DNA from: Branchiostoma floridae
Taxonomy: Eukaryota > Chordata > Leptocardii > Amphioxiformes > Branchiostomatidae
Assembly (NCBI RefSeq): GCF_000003815.2
Contig: NC_049995.1
Coordinates: 6,032,475-6,092,474, forward strand
Reading direction: 5' to 3'
DNA length: 60,000 bases
This document shows, one piece after another, positions 58,901 to 60,000 of the stretch; the first letter of the stretch is position 1; the number at the start of each line of letters is the position of its first letter. The translations under genes and the position numbers were made by a program. Under the pieces are notes generated by a model. It was given only the letters and a program-made list of their open reading frames with translations, was not told the DNA's origin and did not search any database.

Positions 58901-59429
58901 TCCTCTTATATGTAATCTCCAAGCAGATCCTACAGTAGCATAAGGTAGTATCAACATTTGGCAGAGAAGTTAAGCCGGTCTAGGAGTGTGTTTCGCTACA
59001 TGGCAAATGGAGACCTCTTGGCTGACTCAACTGCTTGGAGATTACTTAACATTGTTTTTAGTCCATTTGTTGTTATGGTTCTCAAAACCGGAAAGACTCA
59101 AAGCCATCTTCAACTGGGTGGTTATCATTCTGTTATCCAGGATATATCACGTTATGGTTAAATGGTCGATTTCAGTAATGTCAAAAAAATTCATAACTAC
59201 CGCCGATATGCCAATTTTTATTAACTACATTTTAATTATGTTTTTTATCCAAATTAGAGAATCGCCTGTACTATAATAATGGCCGCAGAATCTACAGCTC
59301 AGACATGGCAGGTAACGATAGGAAGCTAGTCCTGACTGCTGACGGTGGCATTAAAGGGATTGCAGTTGATGATAACTACGTTTATTGGGGATATATCAGG
59401 CGCACCTCCTCGACGGATGAGATCCGACG
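16772..59429 (+). CDS. Large CUB/CCP-SRCR-YWTD receptor-like gene, 3' partial
   Basis: Thirty exons join without a frame break. They are a signal-peptide exon (16772-16826), five CUB+CCP units of three exons each (26348-43488), six SRCR domains of two exons each (44972-54869) and four YWTD/LY exons (55620-59429). The sum is 5303 nt, about 1767 codons, ending in phase 2 at 59429, so the gene continues past the window. Every module is bounded by phase-1 introns. The product is probably a secreted or type-I membrane scavenger-receptor-like protein with complement-type (CUB, CCP) and SRCR modules in front of an LDL-receptor-type propeller. The assignment of the first exon is inferred from phase and hydrophobicity only. 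No stop codon interrupts the listed exons. The downstream part and any membrane anchor are unseen. Confidence 0.8.
17164..17478 (+). mobile_element. tRNA-derived SINE-like repeat, copy 2
   Basis: Head GTGTGTGATGCAACTAGTAG with A-box character, then GTTCCCGAGTTCGATATTTG as B box at about 17210-17230. The roughly 250-base body is shared with the copies at 15690 and 19085 and includes GAGGGCGAACAAAAGACGCG, absent from the oldest copy. Confidence 0.65.
18350..18463. repeat. Small MITE
   Basis: Perfect 16-base terminal inverted repeats AGGGTTAATGACCCGC and GCGGGTCATTAACCCT bound a 114-base element. The inner right end has the GAGTGAGCGAAGCGGAGCG pattern. It has no coding capacity. Confidence 0.75.
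19085..19370 (+). mobile_element. tRNA-derived SINE-like repeat, copy 3
   Basis: The clearest copy: GTGTGGTGTAACTGGTAGAATG resembles a tRNA 5' half with A box, and AGTTCCCGAGTTCGATATT at 19135-19153 is a B box about 30 bases further on. The body matches copy 2 at most positions, including CTATCTGTATGGAAGGTTA. Confidence 0.7.
21283..22259. mobile_element. TTAA-type element, copy C, with GGGGTCC hairpins
   Basis: Bounded by TTAACCCTCAAGCACCCGA and TCGGGTGTTTCAGGGTTAA. It carries three short palindromes of the type GGGGTCC-spacer-GGACCCC at 21330-21347, 22045-22061 and 22221-22238, and a near-perfect RFX-type palindrome at 21672-21685. The internal sequence is related to copies A and B, so this is a subfamily with different tips. 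Related sequence continues to about 22500, suggesting that it sits inside an older copy. Confidence 0.65.
22826..23560 (-). pseudogene. Penelope-like element relic with GIY-YIG endonuclease
   Basis: On the minus strand 23430-23165 reads [18 protein letters not shown], a stop, [16 protein letters not shown], then a histidine-rich stretch and [11 protein letters not shown]. After a one-base frame slip comes [21 protein letters not shown]. The IYRxxC...YxGxTxRPxxxRxxEH order and RWFxxGVREAIxE are the GIY-YIG endonuclease of Penelope-like retroelements. Stops and the frameshift show a dead copy. The 3' flank at 22826-22900 holds the hammerhead-like hairpin discussed in the findings. Confidence 0.7.
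24464..24691. repeat. MITE with ~52-base terminal inverted repeats
   Basis: The left arm 24464-24515 (CTCACTGCACTTGCGTCA...GCGGGGTTCGA) is the reverse complement of 24640-24691 with only a few mismatches, around a 124-base AT-rich centre. No coding capacity. Confidence 0.8.
25130..25830. other. GC-rich island with an unassigned short ORF
   Basis: GC content and CpG density are clearly higher here than in the surrounding intron. A plus-strand open frame of 89 codons lies at 25301-25570 ([14 protein letters not shown]...), rich in Lys/Arg, with no domain that I recognise; a GTAACG at 25567 could act as a donor. It could be an alternative promoter region, the 5' end of a transposon, or chance. 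Confidence 0.25.
26348..27288 (+). CDS. CUB-CCP unit 1
   Basis: Exons 26348-26576 (CUB first half, phase 1 to 2), 26835-26947 (CUB second half, phase 2 to 1) and 27103-27288 (CCP, phase 1-1). The CUB shows [42 protein letters not shown], then [12 protein letters not shown] and GFNFSY. The CCP has four cysteines with [19 protein letters not shown] and W-x(6)-MC. The second CUB cysteine pair is missing: the RYCG position reads QRLTG. Intron 26577-26834 shares the motif GGAAGTTTTACAGTGCAAC with units 4 and 5. Confidence 0.9.
27289..28215 (+). other. Intron between units 1 and 2
   Basis: Contains a dispersed segment near 27400-27480 (CATCTCCGTCGTTTCTGGACCG) that recurs at 31190-31250, 39770-39830 and 49838-49880. 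The copy after unit 2 is the closest and also continues into CGTGACGTC and CGTTCAC, so the intron was duplicated together with its unit. Confidence 0.6.
28216..31053 (+). CDS. CUB-CCP unit 2
   Basis: Exons 28216-28435, 30590-30711 and 30868-31053. [44 protein letters not shown], then NMMFLRFTS and GFSFSY; the second disulphide pair is absent. [30 protein letters not shown]-x(6)-FC. The donor of the first CUB exon (GTACTC) is followed after six bases by a TTAA element, and the intron between the CUB halves has grown to 2.1 kb through that and a later insertion. Confidence 0.9.
28442..30468. mobile_element. TTAA element shared with unit 3, plus later insertion
   Basis: From 28442 (TTAACCCTATCTAGACCG) to about 28675 the sequence matches the element at 32931 in unit 3, in the same place relative to the exon. 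From about 28680 (CTATCCAGACTGGGC) to 30468 (CAGTCTGGATAGGGTTAA) a second, larger copy of the same family is present only in unit 2. It contains a G-run, a TA microsatellite and other nested sequence. A one-mismatch RFX palindrome lies at 30298-30311. Confidence 0.65.
28919..28973. repeat. (TA)n microsatellite
   Basis: About 27 uninterrupted AT dinucleotides nested in the larger transposon copy of unit 2. Confidence 0.97.
31054..32695 (+). other. Intron between units 2 and 3
   Basis: Carries the CATCTCCGTCGTTTCTGGACCG repeat and CCTCCGCCGTGACGTCGATGG, both duplicated from the intron after unit 1. The segment 31560-32330 shows no exon. The polypyrimidine/acceptor region TTTTCTTCTTCCGTAG before unit 3 is nearly identical to the one before unit 2. 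Confidence 0.55.
32696..33886 (+). CDS. CUB-CCP unit 3
   Basis: Exons 32696-32924, 33424-33548 and 33701-33886. The CUB differs from unit 2 by a two-residue insertion ([13 protein letters not shown]) and keeps [16 protein letters not shown] and DFLTIYDG; the second half reads [13 protein letters not shown] and [37 protein letters not shown]-x(6)-IC. It is nearest to unit 2 in exon, splice-flank and intron sequence. Confidence 0.9.
32931..33180. mobile_element. TTAA element shared with unit 2
   Basis: Begins TTAACCCTATCTAGTCCGG six bases after the CUB exon donor and ends near ATTAAAC at 33180. It lies in the same position and orientation as the first part of the unit 2 element, which means the insertion predates the duplication that made units 2 and 3. 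The remaining intron 33181-33423 has no feature. Confidence 0.65.
33887..34489 (+). other. Intron between units 3 and 4
   Basis: AT-rich, with no exon or clear transposon. The tract before the unit 4 acceptor (TTGCTCC...TTTTCTTCTTCAG) resembles that of the other units. Confidence 0.5.
34490..37207 (+). CDS. CUB-CCP unit 4
   Basis: Exons 34490-34715, 35200-35318 and 37022-37207. [44 protein letters not shown], then [11 protein letters not shown] and GFNFSY. The YPSNYG segment is altered to YIRREYF, so the loop after the first cysteine has changed. [28 protein letters not shown]-x(6)-YC. The 1.7-kb intron before the CCP exon holds a TTAA element. Intron 34716-35199 is homologous to the matching intron of unit 5 (TATTGACCATTGTAT, TCTGTATGAAGT). 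Confidence 0.88.
35437..36285. mobile_element. TTAA-type element, copy F (right end lost)
   Basis: Starts TTAACCCTAGCCCAATTCAGAC with a G-run at 35459-35469, and has the perfect palindrome GTTGCCATGGCAAC at 35603-35616. It parallels copy B through GGAGGGCCTCAAAA, where the terminal repeat is missing. It lies in the CUB-CCP intron of unit 4. Confidence 0.65.
36365..36590 (-). pseudogene. Minus-strand coding-like fragment, perhaps PC4-like
   Basis: The minus strand is open for about 70 codons ending at a stop at 36365-36367, in a GC-rich patch. It reads [33 protein letters not shown] and a GRPVNKG end. The KGKxxVxVRxFY...G...KG pattern faintly recalls the DNA-binding fold of transcriptional coactivator p15/PC4, which also occurs in some transposons. 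It has no start or upstream exon that I can identify and abuts the truncated end of the TTAA element. A chance open frame is possible. Confidence 0.3.
37791..38563. mobile_element. TTAA-type element, copy G (GGGGTC hairpin subfamily)
   Basis: The left tip carries GGGGTCAAACTGACCCC (37812-37828), and the right tip TGGGGTCAGTTTTGACC is followed by GTGTTAA. The core is related to the other copies (TGACGTCAT sites, GCCGCCATCTTGGATTTTGAC). It belongs to the same hairpin-tipped subfamily as copy C. Confidence 0.55.
38746..43488 (+). CDS. CUB-CCP unit 5 (composite)
   Basis: Exons 38746-38959, 40258-40364 and 43303-43488. [45 protein letters not shown], then [11 protein letters not shown] and [40 protein letters not shown]-x(6)-DC. 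The CUB halves are closest to unit 4. The CCP is 2.9 kb away, behind foldback transposons and a relic of another CUB exon, so it was probably the CCP of a lost sixth unit. Intron 38960-40257 shows unit-4-like sequence and the CTCCGTCGTTCCTG repeat near 39778. Confidence 0.85.
40455..40860. repeat. Iterated TGTGA/TCACA block
   Basis: About 21 copies of ATGTGA or its complement TCACAT occur in 400 bases, many as AATGTGAAA. The left edge (CACATTTTTTTCACATTTCC) and the right edge are weakly inverted, so it may be a foldback element built from a short motif. It lies between the CUB and CCP exons of unit 5. Confidence 0.6.
41516..41600 (-). mobile_element. Penelope-like element 3' end relic (copy 3)
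   Basis: Minus strand: AGTGTCAGTGACC, a seven-base perfect stem AAACTGC/GCAGTTT (41534-41553) around TGGATA, then CTGACCGTTTCC. It matches the copies at 11.7 and 22.8 kb in its flanks and loop, with a different stem sequence. Confidence 0.45.
41746..42190. mobile_element. TTAA-type element, left part
   Basis: The tip forms the palindrome TTAACCCTATCCA-AGTC-TGGATAGGGTTAA at 41746-41775, an apparently duplicated inverted terminus. The usual internal sequence (GCGCCAACTTTGAC, CAAGGTGGCCGACAA) follows and breaks off where the next foldback element begins. Confidence 0.55.
42191..42322. repeat. GGAGCCAGCTCCATGG palindromic MITE
   Basis: GGTTGTACTAATAGCT opens the element and AGCTATTAGTACAACC closes it twice (near 42256 and at 42322). 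The inside is built of GGAGCCAG and CCATGGAGC half-palindromes. It is a nested foldback structure. Confidence 0.7.
42357..42829. repeat. Long foldback element, ~473 bases
   Basis: AAAGACGCAAGCC at the left is inverted as GGCTTGCGTCTTT at the right. The two arms stay complementary for about 200 bases each (GTCGGGTGACTA, CGTCCGGCGTTCAA/TTGAACGCCGGACG). The centre near 42580-42620 is AT-rich. Its coding-looking frames on both strands are mirror images of the arms. Confidence 0.8.
43096..43157 (+). pseudogene. Relic of a second-half CUB exon
   Basis: GTTCCTGAGGTTTACATCTGAC and GGGGTTCAGCTTCTCTTACATTAG match the 3' half of the CUB second-half exon of the other units, but the LTGDxSVSP start and its acceptor are gone. 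Splicing it from the upstream CACAG in the required phase 1 would meet a stop. It marks a lost sixth unit. Confidence 0.75.
43503..43800. repeat. Dispersed repeat (CCGAACATCGGAAACGG type), copy 1
   Basis: Shares CGTATTTTTGGCGAAT, ACGGATTCGTAA, CCGAACATCGGAAACGGTTAT and CGTATTTTTTCTGTATTT with 50355-50600. A rearranged minus-strand relative covers about 47130-47295. It begins 15 bases after the CCP donor at 43488. Confidence 0.65.
44108..44853. mobile_element. TTAA-type element, right part
   Basis: Runs from TTTCGTGTTGCCATGACAAC (one mismatch from the RFX palindrome) through several TGACGTCA sites to CCCCCACCCCCAGTCC, an A-run (44818-44835) and GGATAGGGTTAA at 44853. The left end is missing. 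43801-44107 contains the GGGCCCCCTAGCGGC repeat also seen near 12720. Confidence 0.6.
44972..45612 (+). CDS. SRCR domain 1 (two exons)
   Basis: Exons 44972-45148 and 45478-45612, all boundaries phase 1. First exon: [35 protein letters not shown]. Second: [30 protein letters not shown]. Six cysteines over two exons is the group A SRCR pattern. This first copy is the most diverged ([16 protein letters not shown]) and its first exon is 12 to 15 bases shorter than in the other five domains. Confidence 0.92.
45833..46268 (+). CDS. SRCR domain 2 (two exons)
   Basis: Exons 45833-46024 and 46137-46268, phase 1 throughout. [43 protein letters not shown], then [33 protein letters not shown]. First exon nearly identical to that of domain 4. 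Confidence 0.93.
46269..47632 (+). other. Intron between SRCR 2 and 3
   Basis: Contains a minus-strand relative of the CCGAACATCGGAAACGG repeat over about 46930-47295. It has long open frames on both strands that I take to be repeat sequence, because the minus strand ends in GGAATCCT-AATGAATAC, like the start of the copies at 43.5 and 50.4 kb. No additional SRCR exon is present. Confidence 0.5.
47633..48144 (+). CDS. SRCR domain 3 (two exons)
   Basis: Exons 47633-47821 and 48010-48144, phase 1. [39 protein letters not shown], then [30 protein letters not shown]. Two in-frame donors exist for the first exon: GTAAGG after 47803 and GTAGGA after 47821; the second gives the family length. Two in-frame acceptors six bases apart (after 48009 and 48015) precede the second exon. 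Confidence 0.92.
48380..48802 (+). CDS. SRCR domain 4 (two exons)
   Basis: Exons 48380-48571 and 48671-48802, phase 1. [43 protein letters not shown], then [33 protein letters not shown]. The pair resembles domain 2 most, suggesting that a two-domain block was duplicated. Confidence 0.93.
49301..51412. mobile_element. TTAA-type element, copy I, with nested repeats
   Basis: From CTAACCCTATTCAGACCGG to CACCCGGTCTGAAAAGGGTTAA. Nested inside are the CGTTCCTAGACCGAATGACC repeat (about 49838-49880), a copy of the CCGAACATCGGAAACGG repeat (50355-50600) and the 3' end of a LINE (50660-50895). The stretch 48803-49300 before it has only a T-run near 49221 and nothing else that I recognise. Confidence 0.6.
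50660..50895 (+). mobile_element. Non-LTR retrotransposon 3' end with intact terminal reading frame
   Basis: An uninterrupted frame reads [18 protein letters not shown], then [19 protein letters not shown], to a TAA at 50804-50806. This is the typical end of a LINE reverse-transcriptase ORF. The 3' UTR CCAGCTGCTGCCGCGCCGCG and a GATACAGATACAG tail follow. It is younger than the copy at 5707, which has lost the frame. Confidence 0.75.
51576..52009 (+). CDS. SRCR domain 5 (two exons)
   Basis: Exons 51576-51767 and 51884-52009, phase 1. [43 protein letters not shown], then [33 protein letters not shown]. All six group A cysteines are present. Confidence 0.93.
52283..54869 (+). CDS. SRCR domain 6 (two exons, long intron)
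   Basis: Exons 52283-52474 and 54744-54869, phase 1. [39 protein letters not shown], then [33 protein letters not shown]. The intron between the halves is 2.3 kb, against 70 to 330 bases in the other domains, because repeats were inserted. No alternative second exon is found in between, so the pairing is secure. Confidence 0.9.
52670..53100 (-). repeat. Inverted copy of the ATTATGCAAAT repeat family
   Basis: The minus strand matches the tandem units at 12911-13590 (CTCATTAATTATG, CATTATGTAGATC, GTTACATATGTAAC). It lies in the intron of SRCR 6. The remaining intron 53101-54743 is unassigned apart from the palindrome at 53816. Confidence 0.55.
53816..53845. repeat. 30-base perfect palindrome of GTAACAAACGTTACC
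   Basis: GTAACAAACGTTACC is directly followed by its reverse complement GGTAACGTTTGTTAC. The same 15-mer GTAACAAACGTTACC also occurs singly near 53471 and 53651, giving a regular series in one intron. Confidence 0.9.
54870..55619 (+). other. Intron between SRCR 6 and the YWTD region
   Basis: A/T-rich, with a (GAT)n microsatellite at about 55336-55361. A plus-strand open frame at 55292-55558 owes its length to that repeat and to A-rich sequence, and I do not regard it as a gene. Confidence 0.5.
55620..59429 (+). CDS. YWTD/LY beta-propeller blades (four exons, open at 3' end)
   Basis: Exons 55620-55832 (phase 1-1: [34 protein letters not shown]), 57542-57719 (phase 1 to 2: [28 protein letters not shown]), 57929-58059 (phase 2 to 1: [31 protein letters not shown]) and 59258-59429 (phase 1 to 2: [32 protein letters not shown]). 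The YWT/YWE...DG...L...LDPxxGxxYWT rhythm is the LDL-receptor class B repeat. About four to five of the six blades are in the window; the rest and the EGF that closes such propellers must lie downstream. Confidence 0.9.
56088..56971. mobile_element. TTAA-type element, copy J (near complete)
   Basis: The best-preserved copy: TTAACCCTATCCATACTGGG at 56088 and TCAAGTCTGGATAGGGTTAA ending at 56971, 884 bases. It has TTAA on both sides and the perfect palindrome GTTGCCATGGCAAC at 56793-56806. It lies in the intron between the first two YWTD exons. Confidence 0.75.
56978..57514. mobile_element. Second TTAA-flanked MITE family
   Basis: TTAAAGGGGCATTCCACTCCAGA at the left is inverted as TCTGGAGTGGAATGCCTCTTTAA at the right, within TTAA target sites. 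Next to these, GTGTTATTTTCCAATAG is also mirrored as AATAACAG. It is 537 bases and non-coding. Its right end is only 27 bases before the YWTD exon at 57542 and therefore lies at or over the branch-point region. Confidence 0.75.
58160..58620 (+). repeat. ATTATGCAAAT repeat family, direct copy
   Basis: AACGGATTGTTATGATTTTTGGTAT and repeated ATTATGCAAAT / AATTTGCATAATTA segments match the units near 12911. It follows the third YWTD exon by about 100 bases. The rest of the intron to 59257 shows nothing recognisable. Confidence 0.6.
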
Positions 59430-59730
59430 GTGAGGAAATCCCCTTTATGTCATAACTGTGACGGGAAAACGTTCGATACGTGTGTTCCGGACTGTGTGAT
59501 AACTTCCGTATCAAACAGGTTCGAAAGTTGTATTACACATGCTTCCTTCGAGTAAATCGAACCATTTCAAGCGGGCCGAGTGTGGCTCAGTTGGCAATTC
59601 GAATACCTGATTTGGACGTTGGAACATTGCTGTTGTAACACTTTTTTTGTTCGAGGGCACCAAATTTGTTCAACTTCTGCGTATTTCGCATCAAAACATG
59701 GGTTTTCTCAGGTGGATATGGCATAAATAA

Positions 59731-59864
59731 AATACAACACGGTGTATTCCTCATCACCCTCGGTCCCGGCCCACCCGCGGGTCGGATCACCCTCCGGCCG
59801 TCGTGCGATCCTTCCCGTGGTCGGGCTGGAACCTCGGGTAACACGGAATACACGGTGTTGTATT
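59731..59864. repeat. MITE with 20-base perfect inverted ends
   Basis: AATACAACACGGTGTATTCC and GGAATACACGGTGTTGTATT bound a 134-base GC-rich element (CACCCTCGGTCCCGGCCCAC, CCTCGGGT). It lies in the intron after the last YWTD exon. The flanks 59430-59730 and 59865-60000 contain no exon that I can support. Confidence 0.85.
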
Positions 59865-60000
59865 CTATATTTATCATCCATGACCTTCTAATAAGATACT
59901 GTATTTACCAAGTGAAATTTTAAAGGAAAAATAAAACCGTTATATCAATATTAATCACGTCTTATACAACGACTTTAGATTATCAAAGAACACCGGGAAA

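Noticed and set aside
59574-59640. tRNA-like GTGGCTCAGTTGG followed by TTCGAAT
   Set aside because: The A-box to B-box distance is far too short for a tRNA, and no acceptor stem pairs. It is at most the head of a SINE.

Overview
The window looks like a piece of an amphioxus (Branchiostoma-type, cephalochordate) nuclear genome. The reasons are AT-rich introns crowded with small inverted-repeat transposons, short extracellular-module exons joined by phase-1 introns, and tandem arrays of SRCR, CUB and CCP modules of the kind that are strongly expanded in amphioxus. Another deuterostome is possible; the assignment rests on style, not on a database match. One 100-base assembly gap lies at 8704-8803.

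Two plus-strand multi-exon genes fill most of the coding space. Gene 1 (308-7816, 5' end outside the window) encodes in order EGF, C-type lectin, LDL-receptor class A, Frizzled-type cysteine-rich domain, kringle and CCP/sushi modules. It then runs, without a frame break or a new start, into a complete pentameric ligand-gated ion channel subunit of the Cys-loop (nicotinic receptor-like) family with M1-M4. I traced 14 exons and every splice phase matches; together they give 940 codons plus the stop. The channel part keeps exons of exactly 45 and 110 bp, the hallmark lengths of nicotinic receptor genes. A Cys-loop channel carrying a lectin/Frizzled/kringle ectodomain is, to my knowledge, not a described receptor class and is the most exciting object here.

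Gene 2 (16772 to beyond 59429) begins with a probable signal-peptide exon. After a 9.5-kb transposon-filled intron it encodes five CUB+CCP units (26348-43488), six two-exon group A SRCR domains (44972-54869) and the first blades of a YWTD/LY beta-propeller (55620-59429). All 30 exons join in phase (about 1767 codons so far) and the gene leaves the window open. Gene 2 ends the window inside a YWTD propeller, and gene 1 enters it with the LRP-type EGF that normally follows such a propeller. The two may therefore be tandem paralogues, and gene 2 may continue downstream into the same lectin-to-channel series. This is an inference that the next tens of kilobases would settle.

The non-coding space is dominated by mobile elements. 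A TTAA-flanked family with CCCTATCCA-type termini (piggyBac-like non-autonomous) has about ten copies and carries an internal perfect RFX X-box palindrome plus clusters of CRE palindromes. Other elements are several unrelated foldback MITEs, 3' ends and relics of non-LTR retrotransposons, a Penelope-like element relic with a GIY-YIG endonuclease and a covarying hammerhead-like hairpin, and three copies of a tRNA-derived SINE. Insertions shared or not shared between the CUB-CCP units date the exon-unit duplications relative to transposition.
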